The notes below the pieces were generated by a model. That model saw nothing but the letters and a program-made list of their open reading frames with translations, was not told the origin of the DNA and ran no database searches. Shown one piece after another: positions 8,173-14,423 of a stretch of 20,278 nt of DNA. The DNA is from Intestinibacter sp. (GTDB lineage: Bacteria; Bacillota; Clostridia; Peptostreptococcales; Peptostreptococcaceae), in the NCBI RefSeq assembly GCF_022780145.1, contig NZ_JALEXO010000093.1:1-20278 (forward strand), read 5' to 3'. Position 1 is the first letter of the stretch. Each line of letters starts with the position of its first letter. The translations under genes and the position numbers were made by a program.

Positions 8173-8173
8173 A
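8142..8173 (+). terminator. GC-only hairpin terminator
   Basis: GGGGGCC (8142-8148) and GGCCCCC (8155-8161) make a 7-bp all-GC stem with a 6-nt loop, followed by AATTTTGTTTTATTT. The U-rich side is on the plus strand; on the minus strand the hairpin is followed by GTATAAAAATG, so it would be a weak terminator for the 8175-8513 gene. Confidence 0.7.
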
Positions 8174-8675
8174 TTTAGATTATTTTTATCTTAGAAAATA
8201 TTACTTTTTCGTATTTATTTTTTATAGAGAGAATATGGTTAGATAAATCTAGTTCAAAATTTGCAAATGCAGAAAAAAGATCTATATCTCTCATTAAATG
8301 AACTGTTATAGTTTCCATATTTTTATTTATTCTAAGTAATATAGATCTTACATATGGAAACTGTATTCTAGAATTAAAAAAACTAGATTCACCTATATCT
8401 ATATCTAGGCATCTATAATTTACATCTACGTATATATCTAAATCGTCATCTTCTTCTCTGATTATTCTATATTCAAAATCACAATCTAAATTTATTTTAC
8501 CTATTTTTATCATTAGTTCCTCCGAATTTATATATAATTAATATCTAACTTAACATATTAATGTAAATTTTATCAAGTATATTTAAACTTATTATTGTAA
8601 TCGAGTAATTCAAATAGGTTGATTAAAAAATAAGAGCTTTCATTTGGGGGAATGAAAGCTCAATTAAATTGGGGG
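8157..8675. repeat. 10-bp inverted repeat flanking the 112-aa gene
   Basis: CCCCCAATTT at 8157-8166 is matched by its exact reverse complement AAATTGGGGG at 8666-8675. The two copies bracket the minus-strand gene 8175-8513. One lies in a terminator tail, the other in a hairpin loop of a candidate minus-strand RNA. A long minus-strand transcript would carry both and could pair end to end. Confidence 0.5.
8175..8513 (-). CDS. Hypothetical protein, 112 aa
   Basis: I do not recognise this protein. It is acidic at the N-terminus (a REEDDDLDIYVDVNYR stretch at about 19-34), with alternating hydrophobic residues that suggest a beta-sheet fold, and has no signal peptide or membrane segment. ATG 8513 follows CGGAGGA at good spacing, so translation is likely. 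It stands alone on the minus strand between ppaC and the secreted-protein pair. Its upstream region contains a minus-strand promoter-like element and a terminator hairpin, so expression may depend on read-through of that hairpin. Confidence 0.7.
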   Translation of the reverse strand: MIKIGKINLDCDFEYRIIREEDDDLDIYVDVNYRCLDIDIGESSFFNSRIQFPYVRSILLRINKNMETITVHLMRDIDLFSAFANFELDLSNHILSIKNKYEKVIFSKIKII

Positions 8676-8685
8676 AGATTGAGTT
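8621..8685 (-). ncRNA. Candidate small RNA or transcription attenuator with two C5 loops
   Basis: Read on the minus strand from about 8684, the RNA would fold a first stem AACTCAAT/ATTGAGCT (8685-8678 with 8664-8657) and a second, perfect 11-bp stem GAGCTTTCATT/AATGAAAGCTC (8661-8651 with 8644-8634), then TTATTTTTTAATC. Both loops expose CCCCCAA. The two stems compete for 8657-8661, an antiterminator/terminator arrangement. The result is either a small RNA of about 64 nt with C-rich loops, or the attenuated leader of the 112-aa gene, whose start lies about 110 nt further on. No peptide of note is encoded in it. Confidence 0.45.
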
Positions 8686-8689
8686 AAAT

Positions 8690-8718
8690 ATTTAAATTAC
8701 ATTAGTATTATGGGTCAA
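8690..8718 (-). promoter_or_regulatory. Candidate minus-strand promoter of the C5-loop RNA
   Basis: TTGACC (8718-8713), 17 bp, TTAAAT (8695-8690) on the minus strand. The -35 matches consensus at five of six positions, the -10 at four of six. The predicted start near 8683 falls at the first base pairs of the hairpin unit. Confidence 0.4.
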
Positions 8719-8777
8719 ATTTATAAATTATATACATATAAAATAAAAAAATTTAAAAAAAGATAAAACTTACAATG

Positions 8778-8806
8778 TTGACATAAATTGTTATTTAATA
8801 TATTAT
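8778..8806 (+). promoter_or_regulatory. Sigma-A promoter of the ricin/CHAP-like gene
   Basis: A consensus -35 TTGACA (8778-8783), 17 bp, TATTAT (8801-8806). The start would be near 8813, giving a leader of about 77 nt before GTG 8890. Confidence 0.75.
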
Positions 8807-8810
8807 AAAA

Positions 8811-8857
8811 GTAACAAAAAAGTTACAAAATTTACAATGACAGAAAAAAATTGTAAC
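8811..8857 (+). promoter_or_regulatory. Repeated GTAAC/GTTAC dyads over the start site and leader
   Basis: GTAAC (8811-8815) and GTTAC (8822-8826) form a dyad over the predicted start. The second arm, extended as GTTACAA (8822-8828), is also an exact inverted match to TTGTAAC (8851-8857). The middle copy can therefore pair with either neighbour in RNA, or the set can act as operator half-sites in DNA. Confidence 0.4.
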
Positions 8858-8889
8858 AAATTTATATAAAATTAGGAGGAATCGGAAAA

Positions 8890-9969
8890 GTGAAAAATAT
8901 AGTGAAGAGGCTTGTGTGTACGATATTAATAGCTTGTACTATAGTTTGTCAGGTTGCAGTTCCAACTACAGTTGATGCATATACAGCATCGAGTATATCA
9001 ACAGGATCATATCGTATAAAAAATGTATATAGTGGAAAATATTTAAATGTTGCAGGCAGCGGAAGTAGTAATGGAACAAATGTAAATATATACACTAAAG
9101 ATGGAACATCAGGACAAACATTTAAAATAAGCAAATTATCAGGACAATACTGGCTATCTCCAAAATGTGCTTCAACTAAAGTAGTAAATGTTAAAGGAAG
9201 TAGTGTACAATCTAGTTCTAATGTAAATATATATTCTAAAGATTCAAGTGGTGATGGAACTCAATTATGGGTATTACAAAAAGTATCAAAGGGATATGTT
9301 ATTCGCTCAGCAGGCAATGACAATTGTGTTTTAGCAGCTACTGGAAGTACTAACGGTTCTAATGTATGTGTTAAAACTTACTCAAGTGGAAGTACTAAAC
9401 AAATATGGACATTAGAAAAAGTATCAAGTGGTTCAGAAGCAGAAGAAACTGTTTCAACAGATAATAAAAGTGTAAGCCAAATAAAAAGCCAAATAGCTTC
9501 TACATATAAAAAGGCTAAATCAATAGCAGGAAGAAGTAATTTTGCTCATCAATGTTCTTTATATGTTTATTCTCAACTTAGAGCATTAAAGATATACCAA
9601 GTTCCAGATACATATTGGAATGGTAGTGGCTGGTATTATAACTTAAGAGCAAATGCTACAACTAGTACAGGATACGTTCAAAAGAAATATTCAGGAAGAA
9701 GTTGTCTTACAAAGATAATAAATGCAAACAACGGAAAAAATGTATATAACATAGTTGTAAGCTTCCCAAAAAGCTATAGATCTTCAAGCTCTGTAGGACA
9801 CGTTTTATTTATACATGCGATAATAGATGGAAAAGTATACTACTCTGATAATTATACATACAACGGAATGCCAGAAGGTAGTGTAATAGTAAAATCAGTA
9901 AGTGAATTTACTAATTATTTCGCAAGTAACTACGGTGGAATAAATGGAGCAGTTCATTTCGTAAAATAA
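8890..9969 (+). CDS. Secreted ricin-type lectin / CHAP-like cysteine hydrolase
   Basis: A 359-aa exported protein. A signal peptide (basic MKNIVKR, hydrophobic core, likely cut after Val-Asp-Ala30) leads to a ricin-type beta-trefoil at about 37-177, with three repeats ending in Q-x-W/F motifs (GQTFKI, TQLWVL, KQIWTL), a fold that binds sugars. A Glu/Ser/Thr linker follows, then a 160-residue domain with Cys222 in HQCSLYVYSQL and His304 in GHVLFIHAII, then YYSDNY, laid out like the Cys-His-polar triad of CHAP peptidoglycan amidases. The likely job is a carbohydrate-targeted wall hydrolase outside the cell; this is inference from the motifs. GTG 8890 follows AGGAGGA. Convergent with another secreted-protein gene. 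Confidence 0.8.
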   Translation: MKNIVKRLVCTILIACTIVCQVAVPTTVDAYTASSISTGSYRIKNVYSGKYLNVAGSGSSNGTNVNIYTKDGTSGQTFKISKLSGQYWLSPKCASTKVVNVKGSSVQSSSNVNIYSKDSSGDGTQLWVLQKVSKGYVIRSAGNDNCVLAATGSTNGSNVCVKTYSSGSTKQIWTLEKVSSGSEAEETVSTDNKSVSQIKSQIASTYKKAKSIAGRSNFAHQCSLYVYSQLRALKIYQVPDTYWNGSGWYYNLRANATTSTGYVQKKYSGRSCLTKIINANNGKNVYNIVVSFPKSYRSSSSVGHVLFIHAIIDGKVYYSDNYTYNGMPEGSVIVKSVSEFTNYFASNYGGINGAVHFVK

Positions 9970-9991
9970 AAATATGTTAGATATAGCAAGG

Positions 9992-10023
9992 TGTACAATT
10001 TTAAATTGTACATCTTTTTTTTT
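9992..10023 (+). terminator. Terminator of the ricin/CHAP-like gene
   Basis: TGTACAATT (9992-10000) and AATTGTACA (10004-10012) form a 9-bp stem, followed by TC and nine T residues (10015-10023), 22 bp after the stop codon. Confidence 0.85.
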
Positions 10024-10034
10024 ACAAAAGAAGA

Positions 10035-10059
10035 GAGTATATACAATTTGTATATACTC
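10035..10059 (-). terminator. Probable terminator of the propeller-like gene
   Basis: GAGTATATACA (10035-10045) and TGTATATACTC (10049-10059) form a perfect 11-bp stem. On the minus strand it is followed by TCTTCTTTTG, a pyrimidine-rich tail, about 43 bp after the stop of the 10102-11268 gene. Confidence 0.6.
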
Positions 10060-10101
10060 CCTTCCTTAAGTATTAGTGTGACTTTTTTATGTAAAAATTA
10101 A

Positions 10102-11268
10102 TTATATTTTGCTTCTAGAAGTTCCGTCTAATTTTGTTCTATAAACATTTATAGCTGCACTGTAAGCGCCTTCACTTGTAATTCCCATTTCTAATGACAT
10201 ATAGTATATTCTACTATTTCCTGTGCATATTCCAACGTTTGCTAATGTAAGCTTTGTATCTGTATCTGTAGCTTTTCTAAGAGTAGTTCTGTTTTTTCCA
10301 TTTAAGTCCATACGGCAGATACTGTTATTAGCGTTTACATAGTAGATTTTACCATTATATAGGTTCATTGAAGTAGTTGTTAAAGAAGTTATTTTAGTTT
10401 CATTTTTACCATCAGCAGTCATTTTATAAACTTCTGTACCATCATAATCTGAAACTATGTAATAGATATATCCTTGATAGTAAATCATTTCATCTATAGA
10501 ATATTCTTCATCATCATAGTCTTCAAAATCATCCCAATCAAAATCTTCATCGAAATCATCAAGATCTATATCTGAATCATCGTAATCTTCGTCATCATAA
10601 TCTTCATCGTCATATGTGTAAGTAACTAACTTTTTAAGTGTAGTTCTTGCTTTAGTATTTGTGTCTATTTTGTAGATTAATTGGTTTTCATATCCTGTTG
10701 CAAGTATATATGCGTAGTTACCAGAAATAGATAAAGCATCTATAGTTCTTGTAGTTGTAGTATAAAGAGTTTTAGTTGTCTTTTTAGATGAAATGCTATA
10801 ATAACATAGCTTGTCATATTCATCAGTTGATTTTATGTAGTATATACCAGTGTCTTTTACCATAAAAGGACTTTCAACATCACCGATTAGTCTAGTTTTT
10901 CCAGTACCATCAGTTTTAACTCTATATATACCAACGCTTTGTCCACTATTATATGTACCTAGATAATAAACATAGTTTCCAACTACATTTATAGAAGTCA
11001 TTAAGTAAGCATTAGTTGCGATAGTTTTTTTAGTAGAACTAGTTCCTTTTATTTTGTATAGATTGTAAGATGTCATAAGAACGTTAGTTGGCTTAGATGA
11101 TCTTACATAATTATAGCCATCTTTATAAGCAGCTACTCCACCATTATTTATGTTGGAATTAGAATTTCCGTATACACTAGCAGCATCTACGTTTTGGAAT
11201 AATCCAGTTGTAGATATTATCATGCAAACTACTACTGCAATACTTAGAATTTTTTTAAACGTTTTCAT
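10102..11268 (-). CDS. Secreted DUF5050-type beta-propeller-like protein with acidic insert
   Basis: A 388-aa exported protein. The signal peptide has a basic MKTFKK start, a hydrophobic core and a likely cut after Val-Asp-Ala29, matching the style of the convergent neighbour. The mature part has repeated units such as YVYYLG, GIYRVKTDGTGKTRL, GIYYI, VYKMTADGKNETKI, GKIYYV, ICRMDLNGKNRTTL and VYRTKLDGTSRSKI, the tyrosine-rich blade pattern of DUF5050 propellers. Residues 220-260 break the pattern: 28 of 41 are Asp or Glu, the rest mostly Tyr, Phe, Trp, Ile or Leu, with no basic residue. The tract could bind calcium or act as an extended loop. ATG 11268 follows AGGAGGA. Extracellular location is firm; function is unknown. 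Confidence 0.8.
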   Translation of the reverse strand: MKTFKKILSIAVVVCMIISTTGLFQNVDAASVYGNSNSNINNGGVAAYKDGYNYVRSSKPTNVLMTSYNLYKIKGTSSTKKTIATNAYLMTSINVVGNYVYYLGTYNSGQSVGIYRVKTDGTGKTRLIGDVESPFMVKDTGIYYIKSTDEYDKLCYYSISSKKTTKTLYTTTTRTIDALSISGNYAYILATGYENQLIYKIDTNTKARTTLKKLVTYTYDDEDYDDEDYDDSDIDLDDFDEDFDWDDFEDYDDEEYSIDEMIYYQGYIYYIVSDYDGTEVYKMTADGKNETKITSLTTTSMNLYNGKIYYVNANNSICRMDLNGKNRTTLRKATDTDTKLTLANVGICTGNSRIYYMSLEMGITSEGAYSAAINVYRTKLDGTSRSKI

Positions 11269-11406
11269 AGTAATTCCTCCTATTGTTTGTTATTTACTAA
11301 CTTAATATATATTTATTCAATAGACACTTTTTAATATTGTATCACAGCGAATGGATTAATTTGGAAACAAAAAAGAAACAGAATTGTATTAAGTGATAAC
11401 ATTTTG

Positions 11407-11445
11407 TTTTTGCTATAGAAAAATTGTAATTAACTATAGCAAAAA
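11407..11445. repeat. 12-bp inverted repeat TTTTTGCTATAG / CTATAGCAAAAA
   Basis: Perfect 12-bp arms (11407-11418, 11434-11445) with a 15-nt AT-rich loop lie between two minus-strand genes. On both strands the T-run is on the 5' arm, so there is no U-tail and it is not a standard terminator. It resembles the inverted repeat at 95-125 (TTTTGCTAATA arms). It may be an operator or mRNA 3'-end hairpin. Confidence 0.55.
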
Positions 11446-11485
11446 CATTAGACTTATGGATTTGTATTTTATATTTAGAAATGTA

Positions 11486-11737
11486 CTATCTCTTTGGATT
11501 TATGAAAGATGCACCTAAGTATTTTTTTATATCTTCATCAGAAGAAAAGTCGTCTAGTAATATCTCTCTATCAGAGTCTTCAAGTATTACTAAAACCTCA
11601 CAGTTTCCTTTTAAAAATGCTTTTCTTACAGTTTCTTCTTTAACTTCTCTAACTTTAGTGAATCCTTTTTTAGTTTTTTCAAAATCCTTAGTAAAATAAC
11701 TTTCCATCATGTTGATAATTTTAGTATATCTATTCAT
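11486..11737 (-). CDS. Hypothetical protein, 83 aa
   Basis: I do not recognise this protein. It is a small, charged, soluble protein with helical patterns in the first 40 residues (MESYFTKDFEKTKKG, EVKEETVRKAFLKG), a short hydrophobic strand EVLVIL and an acidic end (SSDEDIKKYLGASF). ATG 11737 has AGGAGGCA at 11750-11743, a strong site, so it is very probably expressed. It is divergent from the YkgJ-like gene, with only 86 bp between them, which must hold both promoters; a TATAAT at 11774-11779 serves the plus side, without a clear -35. Confidence 0.75.
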   Translation of the reverse strand: MNRYTKIINMMESYFTKDFEKTKKGFTKVREVKEETVRKAFLKGNCEVLVILEDSDREILLDDFSSDEDIKKYLGASFINPKR

Positions 11738-11823
11738 TTGGTTGCCTCCTGATATTTATAGTCAAAAATGTGTTATAATAAGTTTTTGTATTAACTAAAT
11801 AATTATAACAAGAGGAGAATGTT

Positions 11824-12549
11824 ATGACTAGTATAAAAAAATCTCAAATACTAGAAAGTATAGAATTTTGCGAGAAAAAAGGGTACTTTAAAAAATTAAA
11901 TGATATATATTCTAAGCTGCCAAAGGGTGATTGCAGTGGATGCGGCAATTGTTGTATGGAGTCTGTAGGTATAAATTTAATCGAATTTTTAAATATATAT
12001 AAGTATTTAATGGATAGAAATGAGCTTAGGAGAGCTTCTATTGATAAAATAATCGACTATTACTTTTTAGAACTATTAAAAAAGAACTCATGCCCTTTTA
12101 AGGACGATAACAATAGATGCTTGATATACGAAGTTAGACCTCTGAATTGTAGATTGTTTGGTCATTGGGAGAAGAAGGATTACAATAAGAACTTACAGAG
12201 AGTGATCAAACAAAATATGGAGTATAAAGATGCTATCAAAGAGATGTACGATATAGATATAAGCGAAGAGGTTTTAAGTTTTTCTATAAAATACTGCGAA
12301 AAGTTTAAGCCAGAATTAGATTATTTATCTAAGCAAAGTAGGCTGAGTTTTTGTGATGAAGTAATGAGCTTAGATTCTAGGATTTTGGGAAGTGGACTTA
12401 TCGATATTGATTATAGAGATAGGGGCATAGTTGAATATTTTATAGAGTATCTGATGAATTCTGATTTTGCATATAAGATTAAAATTAGAATAACTAAGGA
12501 AAATAATACAAAGGTAGTAGATAGAATCAAGAAAATTTACATGATATAA
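11824..12549 (+). CDS. YkgJ-type cysteine-cluster protein
   Basis: A 241-aa cytoplasmic protein of the YkgJ/CxxCxxCC family, thought to bind zinc or iron. The metal-binding cluster is CSGCGNCC (Cys37, Cys40, Cys43, Cys44), followed by Cys90 (SCPF), Cys99 (RCLIYE) and the RPLNCR signature with Cys109. The family's fourth block is intact. The C-terminal 130 residues are helical and lack known motifs. ATG 11824 follows AGAGGAGAA. It heads a run with the metallo-beta-lactamase gene 37 bp downstream. The substrate or partner is not known for this family; many members sit in variable contexts. Confidence 0.85.
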   Translation: MTSIKKSQILESIEFCEKKGYFKKLNDIYSKLPKGDCSGCGNCCMESVGINLIEFLNIYKYLMDRNELRRASIDKIIDYYFLELLKKNSCPFKDDNNRCLIYEVRPLNCRLFGHWEKKDYNKNLQRVIKQNMEYKDAIKEMYDIDISEEVLSFSIKYCEKFKPELDYLSKQSRLSFCDEVMSLDSRILGSGLIDIDYRDRGIVEYFIEYLMNSDFAYKIKIRITKENNTKVVDRIKKIYMI

Positions 12550-12586
12550 TAGAAAAAGACTGAAATTTTACAAGGGGTGTAGCTTT

Positions 12587-13498
12587 ATGAAATTACAGAA
12601 GGTTTTAGGAAATACATATTTTGTAAAAGGTGGAACTAATACAGGTGTGTATTTATTTGAAAATAACGATGCATTGTTAATCGACCCTGGACTTAGCGGT
12701 TTGAGACCTAAAAAGATGCTCGAGATGTTTGAAAATGAGAATATAAGATTAAAATATATTATAAATACGCATGAGCACGAGGACCACTACGGTGGATGTG
12801 CTCAGCTAAAATCCAGTGATAAAAATATTGAGATTTTAGCTTCAGAATATGCAAAGCTATTTATAGAAAGACCAGATTTATTTTCGGATTTTATTTTGGG
12901 AGGAAAAAGCAACAAATTCCTTATTGCAAAGCTTTCGCATAGAAAAAACGAAAGCGTGCTGATTGATAAAACAATAAGTGAAGGAATTTTAAATATAGAA
13001 GGAGAAAATTTTGAAGTTATTAGTCTAAAGGGGCATACTCCTGGAAGTGTAGGAATCCTAACAAAGGATAGAGTTTTATTTGCAGGAGATTTGTTAATAG
13101 GTGAAGAAACATTAAGTAAATACGACTTCTTATTATTATATGATGTAAATGAATATTTAAATTCCTTAAATAAAGTTCAATTATTGGATTTTGATTATTT
13201 AGTATTAGCTCACGGCAAATATGTTTTAGATAAGCAGGATGCTACTATTTCGATAAGAAAGCATAGAGAAGCTGTGTACAAATATCTAAATCAAATAAGA
13301 GAAAATCTAAAAGCTCCTATGAATATAGAAACTTTACTTAAAAAAATAATAAAGGATAATAATTTGACCTATAATTATAAAGAATACTACTTCTTTAGAA
13401 CCTCATTAGTATCTTTTATTAGCTATTTAGCAGATTTAGATGAAATAGATTATGAATTAAAGGATTCAGATTTGCTTTACTATACAAAAACAAAATAA
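12587..13498 (+). CDS. Metallo-beta-lactamase-fold hydrolase
   Basis: A 303-aa MBL-fold protein of the glyoxalase II-like type. Both metal sites are complete: THEHEDH (His62, His64, Asp66, His67), His150 in GHTPGS, Asp168 in AGD, and His209 in LAHG. The fold occupies about 1-215. A helical C-terminal extension of about 90 residues (HREAVYKYL to the end) resembles the winged-helix tail seen in many clostridial MBL proteins. No signal peptide, so intracellular. ATG 12587 follows AAGGGG. Possible roles include a thioesterase or phosphodiesterase; the sequence alone does not decide. Confidence 0.88.
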   Translation: MKLQKVLGNTYFVKGGTNTGVYLFENNDALLIDPGLSGLRPKKMLEMFENENIRLKYIINTHEHEDHYGGCAQLKSSDKNIEILASEYAKLFIERPDLFSDFILGGKSNKFLIAKLSHRKNESVLIDKTISEGILNIEGENFEVISLKGHTPGSVGILTKDRVLFAGDLLIGEETLSKYDFLLLYDVNEYLNSLNKVQLLDFDYLVLAHGKYVLDKQDATISIRKHREAVYKYLNQIRENLKAPMNIETLLKKIIKDNNLTYNYKEYYFFRTSLVSFISYLADLDEIDYELKDSDLLYYTKTK

Positions 13499-13511
13499 AT
13501 TATGGTAAAAT
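13483..13511 (+). promoter_or_regulatory. Extended -10 promoter of relQ
   Basis: TG-G-TAAAAT (TG at 13503-13504, -10 at 13506-13511) with a weak -35 TACAAA (13483-13488) at 17 bp, overlapping the end of the MBL-fold gene. The start would be near 13518. It would let relQ be transcribed apart from the upstream genes. Confidence 0.45.
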
Positions 13512-13550
13512 AGTTGTGGTTGTTAAATTATTGGACGAAGGGTGAATAAT

Positions 13551-14351
13551 ATGAATTACGAAAAATGGGATGAAATATTAGCTCCTTACCAACATGCAGT
13601 TGAAGAACTTAAAGTAAAATTTAAAAACATAAGAAAAGAATTTTTAACTAAGGGTGAGTATTCTCCTATTGAATTTGTTACGGGGAGAACTAAAAAGATT
13701 TCTTCTATAATATCTAAGGCAAATAGACTAGATGTCAATGATATAGAAGGAAATATAGATGACATCGCTGGCATAAGAATTATGTGTCAGTTTGTTGAGG
13801 ATATATATACTATTGTAGACTTAATCAAAAATAGAACAGATATGACTGTTATAAATGAAAAGGACTATATCACTAATTTCAAGGAAAGCGGATATAGAAG
13901 CTATCATTTAATAATAAAATATCCTATAAATTCAATTGCAGGGTCAAAGGAGATAAATTGCGAAATACAAATAAGAACTCTTGCTATGAATTTCTGGGCA
14001 ACTATCGAGCATTCTCTAAAATATAAATACGAGCATTACATACCAGAAAATGTCGCATTGAGACTGAGAAAAGCGGCAGATGCAGCGTTTTTATTGGATG
14101 AGGAAATGAGTGAAATAAGAGAGGATATAATGAAGGCTCAAGTGATGTATCAAGCGAAGTCTGTTACATTAAAGGATGTGCTTAAGAAAATACAAGAGCT
14201 TTATAATCTAGGAGAAATAAGCAGTGCTCTTAAATATCAAAGACGATTGGACAAGATAGATAGTGAGAGAGATATAGATGAAATAGTTGCTTTGAAAGAA
14301 GAAATAGATTATATTTTAGAAGATTTTAAAACGCATAGAATAGAAAAATAA
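13551..14351 (+). CDS. relQ: Small alarmone synthetase (RelQ/YjbM-type GTP pyrophosphokinase)
   Basis: A 266-aa single-domain (p)ppGpp synthetase. It transfers pyrophosphate from ATP to GDP/GTP (and GMP in some homologues). Motifs of the RelA_SpoT synthetase fold are visible: EFVTGRTKK with Arg46, DDIAGIRIMC with Asp71, GYRSYHL at 114-120, and CEIQIRTLAMNFWATIEH with Glu138. There is no HD hydrolase domain and no TGS/ACT regulatory region, which separates it from the long bifunctional Rel. The last 80 residues form helices, as in the tetrameric RelQ of Gram-positives. ATG 13551 follows GAAGGGTGA; the in-frame GTG 13542 overlaps that site. RelQ fits better than RelP by length and motif spacing, but the symbol is by resemblance. 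Confidence 0.9.
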   Translation: MNYEKWDEILAPYQHAVEELKVKFKNIRKEFLTKGEYSPIEFVTGRTKKISSIISKANRLDVNDIEGNIDDIAGIRIMCQFVEDIYTIVDLIKNRTDMTVINEKDYITNFKESGYRSYHLIIKYPINSIAGSKEINCEIQIRTLAMNFWATIEHSLKYKYEHYIPENVALRLRKAADAAFLLDEEMSEIREDIMKAQVMYQAKSVTLKDVLKKIQELYNLGEISSALKYQRRLDKIDSERDIDEIVALKEEIDYILEDFKTHRIEK

Positions 14352-14360
14352 CAGGAGGGG

Positions 14361-14387
14361 GCTGTCTTAAATTTTGAGACAGCTTTT
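14361..14387 (+). terminator. Terminator between relQ and the phosphoesterase gene
   Basis: GCTGTCTTAA (14361-14370) and TTGAGACAGC (14374-14383) form a 10-bp stem containing one G-U pair, followed by TTTT. It starts 10 bp after the relQ stop. An unusual AGGAGGGGG lies in between, a ribosome-binding-like sequence with no start codon behind it. Confidence 0.7.
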
Positions 14388-14423
14388 AAATTATAAAAAA
14401 GATTGATGAAAGGAGATCGATTT

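Noticed and set aside
8157..8675. The inverted 10-mer as ends of a small transposon
   Set aside because: The repeats are only 10 bp, lie in a terminator tail and a hairpin loop, no target duplication is visible, and the enclosed 112-aa protein has no transposase features.
11407..11445. Reading the inverted repeat as the terminator of the 11486-11737 gene
   Set aside because: On the minus strand the right arm ends in AAAAACAAAATG, with no U-tract, so it lacks the second half of an intrinsic terminator.
11481..11699. A plus-strand open frame opposite the 83-aa gene
   Set aside because: The minus-strand frame has a strong AGGAGGCA site and normal composition; the plus frame has neither.
14374..14406. 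A 10-codon TTG-started peptide after AGGAGGGGG
   Set aside because: The start is inside the 3' arm of a terminator and the peptide resembles nothing.
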